NCBI GenBank assembly: GCA_934546685.1 | Contig: CAKTEB010000032.1 | Span: 1-22,945, forward strand | Source: an uncultured Oscillospiraceae bacterium | Lineage (GTDB): Bacteria; Bacillota; Clostridia; Oscillospirales; Oscillospiraceae | Reading direction: 5' to 3' | Length of the DNA: 22,945 nt | Shown here: in pieces, positions 6,449-14,618 of the stretch | How positions within the stretch are numbered: position 1 is the first letter of the stretch | How the letters are laid out: every line of letters begins with the position of its first letter | Position numbers and translations under genes: made by a program | Notes under the pieces: generated by a model | What the model was told of the DNA's origin: nothing | Databases searched by the model: none | Seen by the model: only the letters and a program-made list of their open reading frames with translations

Positions 6449-7414
6449 TTATTCTGCCGCCGTAACCAGGAAACCGTAGATCGCCTCTCCCTGATAACTG
6501 TCGCTGTCCCACTGGCAGGACACCACATAGACCCAGTTATGAGTGCTGTCGGGCAGGGTGATCTCGCCGTCTTCAGAGATCTGAACCTCAGCTCCGTTAT
6601 CCGCCGGATCGTCCTGCCGATAGACCAGAGCCGTCATGGAATCCGGTGCAGGCGTAAAGCCCAGCTTGACGGTATCGAATTCTGTGCGCTTGACCGTATT
6701 GTTCTCAATGAACATCCAGGTCTGAGGCGTCTGGCCGTCCATGGATACGTTGGTGGCGCTCCCCTCCTGGCTTGCAGCATCCTCATAGCTCCAGGCCGCC
6801 ATCTTATAGGGGATGATCTGGGTGTACTGTCCCAGGGAATCCTTGTACTGGACCGTCAGATCCGGTGCATCCATGACCACCTCCTGCTCCCACCATTTGC
6901 CGCTGCCGAGATCCGGGATGCTGTTCTCGTCCGGAACACCGTGCTCTGTGTTGTCCGTTACTACGATCTTCGTGGCGGAGATCTGGGCCGGGATGCTCAT
7001 GGTAACCATGCCCGGGAAGGTCACTTCGATAAAGCAGCCCCGCACCATATCGGAAACGGTCATGGGATTGCCGTCGGCATCGGTGATCTCCGCACTGTCC
7101 GTGTAGACCTTGATGTAGTCGGAACCCATGGCATTTTTGCCGGCATCGTCATAGCAGGCCGCCATAATGGAGCCGTCTCTCAGATCCAGGAAATACATCA
7201 TATTGACCGTATTCCCCTGATCCGCAGGGATCTCCTCAGCGGATTCAGTGCTGCTGGCAGTCTCCTCTGGAGCAGGCTCCGGAGTCGCGGATACCTGGGG
7301 CGTGCTGGCGCTGGCCTCCGCGCTGGAGGCAGCTGCCCCCTGGGCACTGGTGCCGCAGGCGGTAAGTCCGGCGGTCAGGGCCATAGCTAAAAGCATTGCG
7401 AGAAATCGTTTCAT
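6449..7414 (-). CDS. Secreted lipoprotein of unknown function
   Basis: This 321-residue protein has a lipoprotein signal peptide ending in the lipobox LTAC, with the lipidated Cys at residue 20. A low-complexity linker rich in Ala, Ser, Pro and Glu (about 21-65) follows. The rest is mixed beta-rich sequence. A middle segment has the look of a small beta-barrel (VRGCFIEVTFPGMVTMSIPAQISATKIVV). The C-terminal 80 residues resemble an Ig-like extracellular fold with a Trp-rich end (NWVYVVSCQWDS). I do not recognise the family. It has AGGAGG eight bases before ATG 7414 and stands between the DUF4127 terminator and sigG. Only about 40 bp separate it from that terminator, so its promoter is compact or overlaps the terminator. 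Confidence 0.8.
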   Translation of the reverse strand: MKRFLAMLLAMALTAGLTACGTSAQGAAASSAEASASTPQVSATPEPAPEETASSTESAEEIPADQGNTVNMMYFLDLRDGSIMAACYDDAGKNAMGSDYIKVYTDSAEITDADGNPMTVSDMVRGCFIEVTFPGMVTMSIPAQISATKIVVTDNTEHGVPDENSIPDLGSGKWWEQEVVMDAPDLTVQYKDSLGQYTQIIPYKMAAWSYEDAASQEGSATNVSMDGQTPQTWMFIENNTVKRTEFDTVKLGFTPAPDSMTALVYRQDDPADNGAEVQISEDGEITLPDSTHNWVYVVSCQWDSDSYQGEAIYGFLVTAAE

Positions 7415-7455
7415 GGTGATAACCTCCTATCTTCCTATATAGACGTTGGAAAGCG

Positions 7456-7488
7456 AAAAAGGTTCCACGTTTTTCGCGGAACCTTTTT
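7456..7488. terminator. Terminator after the DUF4127 gene
   Basis: An 11-bp perfect stem (7456-7466 with 7478-7488) lies 3 bp past the DUF4127 stop. A-runs and T-runs on both sides let it act in either direction; on the minus strand the tail is TTTTTCGCTTT. Confidence 0.85.
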
Positions 7489-7491
7489 CAG

Positions 7492-9828
7492 TCAATCTGC
7501 GTAATGGGAATAGCTGGCCTCGGTAATGGCCTTGTAGCCCCAGAAATCACTGGAAACATCCAGGAAGCGCTGCTTGCTCAGCAGCTCCTGGCTCAACTCC
7601 TCATCCCGTCCAAAGAACCGGTTCAGCATGACCACCGCCTCAGCCCGGGTCACGGAGTTGTCCGGACGGAAGGTGCCGTCCTCATAGCCGTTGATGATGC
7701 CGCCGTCCGCCAGGGTATAGACAGCATCCGCAAACCAGACATCCCCGTTCCGGGCCACATCCCCGAAGGAGCGGCTGGACGCGGCGGTCAATGTCAGGCC
7801 CTTGGCGCTCATATACTGCACCAGCATGGAGGCGAACTCCGCTCTCGTAATATTTCCGTCGCCCCGGAAGGAGCCGTCGGGATAGCCGCGCATATAGTGG
7901 TTGTTGTAGGCCGCGGCCACATACCCAGCCGCCCACTCTGGAACATCGCTGAAGGGGCAGTCCATCCGGGTACCGGGCTCGGTCTGGCTGATCGATACCA
8001 GGAGCTTTGCCGCCTGGTTGCGGGTCAGGCTGCCGTTGGGCATAAAGTGCTGCTCATCCATGCCCTGAATATAGGCGGGGTGATAGTCCTTGTGGTACGG
8101 CTGGGAGGAGACCTTCGCCGTAATATCGCAGGAGATCTCCGACAGCCGATACCAGGGAAACTCGTAGTTCTCCGCCGACACGTTCTGAACGGACCAGAGG
8201 GTATAGGGGCTCAGGCTGGCGACAAAGTTGCAGCCGCCAAGGTTCTCCAGCAGCTTCTCCGTTCCGGTCTGCATCTCATCAGTGAGGCGCTGACAGAACC
8301 GCTGCATGGCCGCGTTGCTCTGGCTGCCAAAGTTCCAGACGCTGATGGAGCGTTCATTGAAGTACTCCTCCATACTGCTCCGAGCACCGCCGGATGCGTA
8401 GTATTCCTTCACAAAAGCCGCGGACAGGCTCTCCACATAAGCTCTCTGGGCCCCGTCTGAGAGGGTTGCATAGAGGCTGTTGTACCGGGCCAGGCCCTGG
8501 CTCACGGTCATGGCCACCTGCACCGGGTTCTCATAGCTGCCACTGTAGGCCAGCAGCCAGCCCAGATTCGCCGAGTCCAGAAGCATATCGTGGAACTGGG
8601 CGGAATAATAGCCCGTCAGGTCGATGAGGATCGTCAGGATCTTCCCCTGCTGGTTCTCCTGCAGCTTCTGGATCACCCCGGAGAAATTCGCCTGGTCGGT
8701 GTCCCAGCTGCCAGTATCCGCCGCCACCAGAATGGAGATATCCCCCTGGCCCCGGGTCACGGAGCCGCCGTGATAGTCCACAGTCTGCGCGATCATGGAG
8801 CCCACGGTCTTGTAGTTGTAGACGGGGATCAGATCCTGAGAGCAGCCGTAATAGGAAACGTTGACCTTGGGGCTCTGATTCCCGGCCCGCTGGGTGTAGA
8901 TCTTCGCTAGCACCGTCTGGGCCAGACCGTCCAGGGCAGAGAAGATCAGCGCGTCATCTCCCAAAAAACGCTTTGCGTAGGCGATCTCATTAGACTGGAT
9001 GTTGTTGCTGTCCGAGGAATCGTCCACGCCCAGGATATAGTTGACCTTGTCGCTGGCCACCAGATGTCGGAGAGCGTAGTCCGTGAGCCGGAGCTTCCGC
9101 TCCCGGACCTTGAGATAGCGCTGGATGCGCTCCTCATTATAATTTCCCTGCTGGCCCTCCGGGATGGCCCGGTAATTCGCCAGAATATTCTCCACGGTCA
9201 GGTTCTCGCCGGAGAGCACAGGCCGGGCCAGCATACCGTAGTTTCTGGTCTCGTAGTAGTCATCCAGGGTGTAGCCCCGGTAGCCATTGGAGGAGGCCAG
9301 CCGCACAATGGAGTCGATAACATAGACGTTTTTCGACTCCGAGAGATACTGGAGATAGTCCAGTACGTCGTATTCCGACATGGCAGTGCCGTCGGGCAGG
9401 GTCACGTCCTCCATCTCCGTCATGCACCTGGAGTTCATCAGGCCGCCGGACAGCAGCTGATCCAGGGAGATCACGAAGGTGTCATACTTATCCGCCACCT
9501 GCATGAGCCACGCCAGCAGTGCGCCCCGGTCTCCGGACTGCCGCTGGGCATCGACGCCGTCCAGCGCCGTGGCATAGAGGCGCTCCTCCGGCATCACCAG
9601 CTCCAGGTCCAGGGATTTCGCCATCCGCTGGACCCGATCCTGGTTAAAGGGCCGGTTGTCCAGGGGAATATAGACGATAGCCCCGGATCCGCCGCCGTTT
9701 TTCCCGGAAGAAACCTGGGAATTATCTAGTGCCGCCGCTGGGCAGCAGAGACCGATCATCACCGCCGCCGTTAAAAGCAACGCCAAAAGCCTCTTTTTCA
9801 AAGCCATTCCTCCATGCTGTCGCTTCAT
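7492..9828 (-). CDS. Secreted DUF4127 protein with C-terminal SLH domains
   Basis: This 778-residue protein has an N-terminal signal peptide (KKR, then a hydrophobic stretch, with cleavage likely near CCPAAA at about 28-33). The DUF4127 domain covers about residues 45-550; IPLDNRPFN near its start is the hallmark. Its reaction is unknown to me. From about 590 to the end come three S-layer homology repeats, recognisable by RGYPDGSFRGDGNITRAEF and NGYEDGTFRPDNSVTRAEA, which bind secondary cell-wall polymers and place the protein on the cell surface. ATG 9828 overlaps the last base of the folD stop, with GAGG upstream; an ATG at 9807 has a badly spaced site. It is probably co-transcribed with folD. 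Confidence 0.88.
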   Translation of the reverse strand: MKRQHGGMALKKRLLALLLTAAVMIGLCCPAAALDNSQVSSGKNGGGSGAIVYIPLDNRPFNQDRVQRMAKSLDLELVMPEERLYATALDGVDAQRQSGDRGALLAWLMQVADKYDTFVISLDQLLSGGLMNSRCMTEMEDVTLPDGTAMSEYDVLDYLQYLSESKNVYVIDSIVRLASSNGYRGYTLDDYYETRNYGMLARPVLSGENLTVENILANYRAIPEGQQGNYNEERIQRYLKVRERKLRLTDYALRHLVASDKVNYILGVDDSSDSNNIQSNEIAYAKRFLGDDALIFSALDGLAQTVLAKIYTQRAGNQSPKVNVSYYGCSQDLIPVYNYKTVGSMIAQTVDYHGGSVTRGQGDISILVAADTGSWDTDQANFSGVIQKLQENQQGKILTILIDLTGYYSAQFHDMLLDSANLGWLLAYSGSYENPVQVAMTVSQGLARYNSLYATLSDGAQRAYVESLSAAFVKEYYASGGARSSMEEYFNERSISVWNFGSQSNAAMQRFCQRLTDEMQTGTEKLLENLGGCNFVASLSPYTLWSVQNVSAENYEFPWYRLSEISCDITAKVSSQPYHKDYHPAYIQGMDEQHFMPNGSLTRNQAAKLLVSISQTEPGTRMDCPFSDVPEWAAGYVAAAYNNHYMRGYPDGSFRGDGNITRAEFASMLVQYMSAKGLTLTAASSRSFGDVARNGDVWFADAVYTLADGGIINGYEDGTFRPDNSVTRAEAVVMLNRFFGRDEELSQELLSKQRFLDVSSDFWGYKAITEASYSHYAD

Positions 9829-10688
9829 CAATCCTCAGTCAGGCCGTTTTGCAGCCTGCAAGCAGTCAGGGTGTTCTCCAGCAGCATCACCCGGGTCATG
9901 GGGCCCACGCCGCCGGGCACCGGTGTAATGGCGCTGGCCTTCTGGGATACCGCCGGATAGTCCACGTCGCCGCAGAGCTTGCCCTGGTCGTTGCGGTTCA
10001 TGGCCACATCGATGACCACCGCACCCTCCTTCACCATATCCGCCGTTACAAAGCCGGTCTTGCCCACGGCGGAGATCAGGATATCCGCCTGGAGGGTCTG
10101 GGCTTTCAGATCCTTGGTGCCGGAGTGGCAGATGGTCACGGTGCCGTTTTTCTGGAGCAGCAGCAGCGCCATGGGCTTGCCCACGATATTGCTGCGGCCA
10201 ATGACCACGCAGTGCTTCCCAGCGGGATCGATGTGGTAGGTCTCCATGAGCTTCACGATGCCTGCGGGGGTGCAGGGAGCAAAGCGGGGCATGCCCTGGG
10301 TGAGATAGCCCACGTTCATGGGATGGAAGGCATCCACGTCCTTAATGGGATCGATGGCCTCAATGACCTTCTGGGAATCGATCTGCTTGGGAAGCGGCAG
10401 CTGCACCAGGATCCCGTTGATCTTCTCATCGTGATCCAGGGTGTCCAGCAGCTCCAGCAGCTCCTTCTCGCTGGTTTCCTCCGGGAGGTGATACATGGCG
10501 CTGTAGATACCGCACTCCTGGCAGTCCTTTTCCTTGTTTCGAACATATACCTGAGACGCGGGATTCTCACCCACCAGCACCACCGCCATGCCAGGCTGAT
10601 GGCCCTGGGCTGTGAGCGCGGCGGCCTGAGCCTTAATTTGCTCCTTGCACTGGGCCGAGAGAGTCTTGCCGTCCAAAATCGTTGCCAT
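9828..10688 (-). CDS. folD: Bifunctional methylenetetrahydrofolate dehydrogenase/cyclohydrolase FolD
   Basis: FolD converts 5,10-methylene-THF to 10-formyl-THF in the cytoplasm using NADP. The 286-residue product shows the catalytic YVRNKEKDC segment (Tyr 48, Lys 52) and the substrate motif QLPLPKQID. The nucleotide-binding GRSNIVGKPMALLL and the C-terminal PVPGGVGPMTRVMLLENT are also present. Length is standard. ATG 10688 has AGGAGG six bases upstream; the longer frame to 10721 is rejected for lack of a site and of family similarity. In many Clostridia folD belongs near the nusB-xse cluster. Here it has its own promoter after the recN terminator, and its stop codon overlaps the start of the DUF4127 gene. 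Confidence 0.96.
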   Translation of the reverse strand: MATILDGKTLSAQCKEQIKAQAAALTAQGHQPGMAVVLVGENPASQVYVRNKEKDCQECGIYSAMYHLPEETSEKELLELLDTLDHDEKINGILVQLPLPKQIDSQKVIEAIDPIKDVDAFHPMNVGYLTQGMPRFAPCTPAGIVKLMETYHIDPAGKHCVVIGRSNIVGKPMALLLLQKNGTVTICHSGTKDLKAQTLQADILISAVGKTGFVTADMVKEGAVVIDVAMNRNDQGKLCGDVDYPAVSQKASAITPVPGGVGPMTRVMLLENTLTACRLQNGLTED

Positions 10689-10740
10689 GTTGATTCCTCC
10701 TGGGTATCTTTTGATTTTCATGCAGAATTTATACTGTTTT

Positions 10741-10769
10741 AGTGTATCATACTAAAGCCGGAGATGCAA
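10741..10769 (-). promoter_or_regulatory. Probable promoter of folD
   Basis: TTGCAT (10764-10769) and TACACT (10741-10746) are separated by 17 bp. The -10 is weak at four of six. TATAAA about 15 bp further downstream is an alternative -10. A 9-bp palindrome GTATGATAC lies in the spacer. Confidence 0.5.
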
Positions 10770-10782
10770 GATAATTGGCAGA

Positions 10783-10819
10783 AAAGCGGCCTGACCGATT
10801 GTTCCGGTCTGGCCGCTTT
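10783..10819 (-). terminator. Terminator of the nusB-recN operon
   Basis: A 15-bp stem with one mismatch (10783-10797 with 10805-10819) and a 7-nt loop begins 5 bp after the recN stop. On the minus strand it is followed by TTTTCTG. Confidence 0.85.
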
Positions 10820-10824
10820 CGCGT

Positions 10825-12483
10825 TTATTCGTGCCGAAGCATTTCCTCCGCGCTTTTTAGAGTATTTTCCGTGATCCGTGCGCCGCCGATGAGCCGTGCG
10901 ATCTCCGCCTTGCGTCCGGCAAGATCCAGCGCCGTGACGCTGGTATAGGTGCGCCCCCCCTGCTCCGCCTTGGAGATCAGAAAATGGGTGTCCGCCATGG
11001 CGGCGATCTGAGGCAGATGAGTCACCACTAGCACCTGCTTGCCGTTGGATACGCTGTGGAGCTTTTCCGCCACCTTCTGGGCGGCACGGCCGGAAACGCC
11101 GGTGTCCACCTCGTCGAAGATCATGGTTGGGATGTGATCCTTTTCCGACAGGACATTTTTCATGGCCAGCATGATGCGGGCCAGCTCACCGCCGGAGGCC
11201 ACCCGGTTCATCTGCCGGAGCTCCTCGCCGATGTTGGCGGACATCATAAACCGGCAGGCATCACCGCCGGATTCCTCCAGGCGTTTCAGCGGCATCAGCT
11301 GGCAGACAAACTGCACCCGGGGCATGTCCAGCTGCCGCAGCTCAGAGATCAGCCGCGCCTCGAAGCTGGCTGCGGCCTTTTTCCGGCTCTCGGTAAGCTC
11401 CGCCGCCAGGGCCTTGGCGGCCTTGGCCTTGACCCGGAACTGGGCCTGCAGCTGGGCGATGGTATCGTCCGCCAGCTCCATCTCATCCAGCTCCCGCTGG
11501 CATTTCTTCTGATAGGCCAGAATATCCTCACAGGTGGCCCCGTATTTCCGCCGCAGCCGATGGATCACGTCCAGTCGGGACTCCACCGCCTCCAGCTCTC
11601 CGGGAGAAAAGTCAAAGCTGTCCCTAAGATCCCGAACGCGCTCCGCCGCATCCACCACGCTGTACCGAAGCTCCGACACCTGCCGGTAGGCCTCCCCCAC
11701 CGCGTCGGACACGTCGGAGACCAGCCCCAGAGCGTGCTCCGCCTGACCCACCAGGGATGCCGCGCCGTCGGTCTCGTCTCCGCCGTACAGAGCGTCCGCC
11801 GCCTGATTCAGGGCGGTCATGAGCTTTTCGCCGCTGCGCATGAGCTTCCGGCGCTCTTCCAGCTCCGTGTCCTCCCCGGGCTTCAGCTCCGCACGGCTGA
11901 TTTCGCCGATCTGGAAGGTGAGATTCTCAATACGCCGGGCCTTTTCCGCCTCGTCCATCTGGAGGGAGCGGATTCTTCGCCGGATGCCGTCCATCTCCAA
12001 GAACGCATTCCGGTAACGCTCCATAAGCTCCCCGTGATCCGCATAGGCGTCCAGCATGGAGAGATGGTTGGTCTCGTCAAAGAGCTGGGCAGAATCGTGC
12101 TGCCCGTGGATCTGGATCAGCTGCTGGCCCAGGCCCCGTAGAATGGAAACCGTCACCGGCACGCCGTTGACCCGGCAGACGTTTCGCCCGTCCGCGAAGA
12201 TCTCCCGCTGCACCAGCACCTCGCCGCCGTCCAGGGGCACGGAATTTTCCAGAAACCAGGGATACTCCGGCACGCCGTGGAACACTGCGCTGATAAAGGC
12301 CCGGTCTGCTCCGGTTCGGATGGCATCCCGATAGGCCCGCTGGCCCAGGATCGCCGAGATGGCGTCAATGACAATGGACTTGCCCGCGCCGGTCTCGCCG
12401 GTGAGCGCGTTGAACCCCGGGCGGAAGGTGATATCCGCCCGCTCGATCACCGCGATATTCTCAATATGCAGCAGTTCCAGCAT
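10825..12483 (-). CDS. recN: DNA repair protein RecN
   Basis: RecN is an SMC-like ATPase that gathers and protects double-strand-break ends in recombination repair. The 552-residue protein has the Walker A motif GETGAGKS at 29-36. Long coiled-coil arms occupy about residues 150-370. The ABC signature lies in RVASGGELARIMLAMK, with Walker B in TMIFDEVDTGVSG. IHGQHD, typical of RecN, occurs near 132-137. ATG 12483 has GAGG eight bases upstream. It starts 5 bp after argR, the standard Firmicute argR-recN pair, and closes the operon. Confidence 0.96.
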   Translation of the reverse strand: MLELLHIENIAVIERADITFRPGFNALTGETGAGKSIVIDAISAILGQRAYRDAIRTGADRAFISAVFHGVPEYPWFLENSVPLDGGEVLVQREIFADGRNVCRVNGVPVTVSILRGLGQQLIQIHGQHDSAQLFDETNHLSMLDAYADHGELMERYRNAFLEMDGIRRRIRSLQMDEAEKARRIENLTFQIGEISRAELKPGEDTELEERRKLMRSGEKLMTALNQAADALYGGDETDGAASLVGQAEHALGLVSDVSDAVGEAYRQVSELRYSVVDAAERVRDLRDSFDFSPGELEAVESRLDVIHRLRRKYGATCEDILAYQKKCQRELDEMELADDTIAQLQAQFRVKAKAAKALAAELTESRKKAAASFEARLISELRQLDMPRVQFVCQLMPLKRLEESGGDACRFMMSANIGEELRQMNRVASGGELARIMLAMKNVLSEKDHIPTMIFDEVDTGVSGRAAQKVAEKLHSVSNGKQVLVVTHLPQIAAMADTHFLISKAEQGGRTYTSVTALDLAGRKAEIARLIGGARITENTLKSAEEMLRHE

Positions 12484-12488
12484 CGCTT

Positions 12489-12947
12489 TTACCTCGCTCT
12501 ATTGATGATCCCCCGAAGCTCCTCACAGAATTCTCTTGCATAGTCCGCGTCCCGCATAATAATCAGGCCAGTGTCATCCCCGGCGATGGTTCCAACCACA
12601 TAGCCGATGTCCATGCTGTCCACAGCGGAGCAGGCCGCGGAGGCCAGCCCCGGCATGGTGTGGATCACCACGATGTTCTGGGCATGGTCCAGCCGAATGA
12701 CGCACTCATGGAAAATATTATTGAGCCGGGATACAAAGGAGGCGGCCTCCGCCTGCTGCACCGTATACCGGTAGCTGCCCGCGTCAGAGAGCTCCTTCAC
12801 GATCCGAAGATCCTTGATGTCCCTGGATATGGTGGCCTGGGTCGTATGGAATCCGCTTTCCTCCAGAGCCAGAAGCAGCTGCTCCTGGGTCTCGATGTCC
12901 TTTTGGCCGATGATCTCCAGGATCTTGGCCTGACGCTGGCTTTTCAT
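12489..12947 (-). CDS. argR: Arginine repressor ArgR/AhrC
   Basis: ArgR is a hexameric, arginine-dependent DNA-binding regulator of arginine synthesis and breakdown. The 152-residue protein has an N-terminal winged helix with the recognition helix TQATISRDIKDL (36-47). The C-terminal oligomerisation domain has the arginine-binding GTIAGDDT motif (119-126). ATG 12947 is selected because AGGGG lies at proper distance and homologues start similarly; ATG 12953 would overlap the nadK stop with too short a spacer. Two sequences resembling ARG boxes occur at the OLE promoter upstream in the same operon, which hints at autoregulation but is unproven. Confidence 0.94.
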   Translation of the reverse strand: MKSQRQAKILEIIGQKDIETQEQLLLALEESGFHTTQATISRDIKDLRIVKELSDAGSYRYTVQQAEAASFVSRLNNIFHECVIRLDHAQNIVVIHTMPGLASAACSAVDSMDIGYVVGTIAGDDTGLIIMRDADYAREFCEELRGIINRAR

Positions 12948-12952
12948 ACCCA

Positions 12953-13813
12953 TCACCCCTGAAATTTATGACTGAGGACGCCGTAGAAGCTGATCCCCTT
13001 CAGCCGGATCAGCTGAATGCTCCGATTGGAGGCCGTGACCTCCACCTCATCCTCAGCGGACAGCCGGAAGGCCTTGCCGCCGTCTACGGACAAAAACGCG
13101 CTGCGCTTTCCGATCCGGCCCACCCGGATCACCACCTTGCGTTCCCGGGACAGCACCATGGAACGAATGGACATACTGTGGGCACAGATGGGTGTTACAA
13201 TGATGTTCTCCGCCCCAGGCTCCACAATGGGGCCTCCGGCGGACATGGAATAGGCGGTGGTGCCGGTGGGGGTGGAGATGACAATGCCGTCTCCGTCAAA
13301 CTCCATGGCCTCCTGGCCGTCCACGCTCATGGCCATCTGGATCACCCGTGCCACCGCGCCCTTGGTGACCACCGCGTCATTGAGGGCATTGTCCTCATAG
13401 ATCGTTCTGCCGCTGCGGCGCACGGTCACATGGATCATCATTCTGGTGTCCAGGGTGAAATCCCCGGTGACCAGCTTCAGCACCAAGGGCAGCTCGTTGC
13501 ACTCCAGCTCCGCCATAAAGCCCATGGAGCCGGTGTTGATGCCCAAAATGGGGATATTGCGGCTGCCAACCAGCCGGGCCGCGTGCAATATCGTGCCGTC
13601 TCCACCAAAGCAGATCAGCCCCTGACAGTCCCGCAGGGCCTCCTCCATGGAGACGAACCGCAGATCCTTGGGGATCTCATGGTTTCGATCCACATGGAAG
13701 GGCAGACAGAGCTTTACCTCCGCGCCGCTCTGGCGCAGAAGCTGCTCCACAGACCTGGTGATCTGGTAGCCGCGATCCCGGTAGGGATTGGGCATCAGCG
13801 TGATCTTTTTCAT
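12953..13813 (-). CDS. nadK: NAD kinase
   Basis: NAD kinase phosphorylates NAD+ to NADP+ and so sets the NADPH pool used by biosynthetic enzymes. The 286-residue product has the GGDGT motif (residues 70-74), with the catalytic Asp at 72. It also has GINTGSMGFMAEL and the Gly-rich DGDGIVISTPTGTTAYSMSAGGP segment near 173-195. Length is normal. ATG 13813 is preceded by AAAGGGGTGA, which also contains the tlyA stop codon, so the genes are 4 bp apart and probably translationally coupled. Confidence 0.96.
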   Translation of the reverse strand: MKKITLMPNPYRDRGYQITRSVEQLLRQSGAEVKLCLPFHVDRNHEIPKDLRFVSMEEALRDCQGLICFGGDGTILHAARLVGSRNIPILGINTGSMGFMAELECNELPLVLKLVTGDFTLDTRMMIHVTVRRSGRTIYEDNALNDAVVTKGAVARVIQMAMSVDGQEAMEFDGDGIVISTPTGTTAYSMSAGGPIVEPGAENIIVTPICAHSMSIRSMVLSRERKVVIRVGRIGKRSAFLSVDGGKAFRLSAEDEVEVTASNRSIQLIRLKGISFYGVLSHKFQG

Positions 13814-13817
13814 GTGT

Positions 13818-14618
13818 TCACCCCTTTAAGGTCTCGTGGGCCTCCTTGGCCACTGCTTCCGCGGTAAATTCTTTGGGCTCCACAGGCTCCATGCAGAGAT
13901 GGGCCAGAAATTCGATGTTGCCCTCCGGGCCCTTTACCGGCGAGAAGGTGAGATTCTCCACCGTGAAGCCCAGACCTCGGGCCAGGGTCAGGAAGTTCTC
14001 CAGCACCTCGATATGGGTGGAGAGCTCCCGCACCACGCCCTTCTTGCCCACCTTATCCTTCCCGGCCTCAAACTGGGGCTTAATGAGGCAGAGCACCTGA
14101 CCATTTGGCTTCAGCAGCTTCTGCACCACAGGCAGGACGATTCTCAGAGAAATAAAGCTCACATCGATAACAGACAGATCCAGAGGCTCCCCCAGATCCT
14201 CCGGGGTCACGTTCCGAATGTTGGTGCGCTCCATGACTACCACCCTGGGATCCTCCCGGATCTTCCAGGCCAGCTGGCCGTAGCCCACATCGATGGCAAA
14301 AACCTTTTTGGCTCCCTGCTGGAGCAGGCAGTCCGTAAAGCCGCCGGTGGACGCGCCGGAATCGCTGCAAACATAACCCTCCGGCACCACGCCGAAGAAG
14401 TTCAGGGCCTTTTCCAGCTTTAATCCGCCCCGGCTCACATAGGGGCACAGCTTGCCCCGCACCTCGATCTCCGCCTGAGGATCCACCGGCGTGCCGGGCT
14501 TGTCCACCCGCTGACCGGAGACGAATACCAGCCCCTCCATAATAATGGCCTGAGCCTTGGATCGGCTCTCCGCCAATCCCTTGCTTTGCAGTACTACATC
14601 CAGTCGTTCTTTCTTCAA
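13818..14618 (-). CDS. tlyA: TlyA-family rRNA 2'-O-methyltransferase / hemolysin A homologue
   Basis: This 266-residue protein has an N-terminal S4 RNA-binding domain (about 1-60; RLDVVLQSKGLAESRSKAQAII) and an FtsJ/RrmJ-type methyltransferase domain. The latter has SAM motif SDSGASTGGFTDCLL near residue 85-99 and KPQFEAGK further on. TlyA methylates 2'-O of C1409 in 16S and C1920 in 23S rRNA in species where it was tested; Firmicute members are often called YqxC. It starts with TTG at 14618, overlapping the dxs stop, as no ATG or GTG fits the family N-terminus. Coupling with dxs upstream and argR/recN downstream is the typical order. Confidence 0.93.
   Translation of the reverse strand: MKKERLDVVLQSKGLAESRSKAQAIIMEGLVFVSGQRVDKPGTPVDPQAEIEVRGKLCPYVSRGGLKLEKALNFFGVVPEGYVCSDSGASTGGFTDCLLQQGAKKVFAIDVGYGQLAWKIREDPRVVVMERTNIRNVTPEDLGEPLDLSVIDVSFISLRIVLPVVQKLLKPNGQVLCLIKPQFEAGKDKVGKKGVVRELSTHIEVLENFLTLARGLGFTVENLTFSPVKGPEGNIEFLAHLCMEPVEPKEFTAEAVAKEAHETLKG

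Noticed and set aside
6357..6512. N-terminal extension of sigG to 6512
   Set aside because: It would run through the leader hairpin and overlap the lipoprotein gene; the SigG signature begins right after ATG 6356.
10741..10769. GTATGATAC palindrome near folD as a repressor site
   Set aside because: Nine bases are too short to support a specific operator; noted only within the promoter entry.
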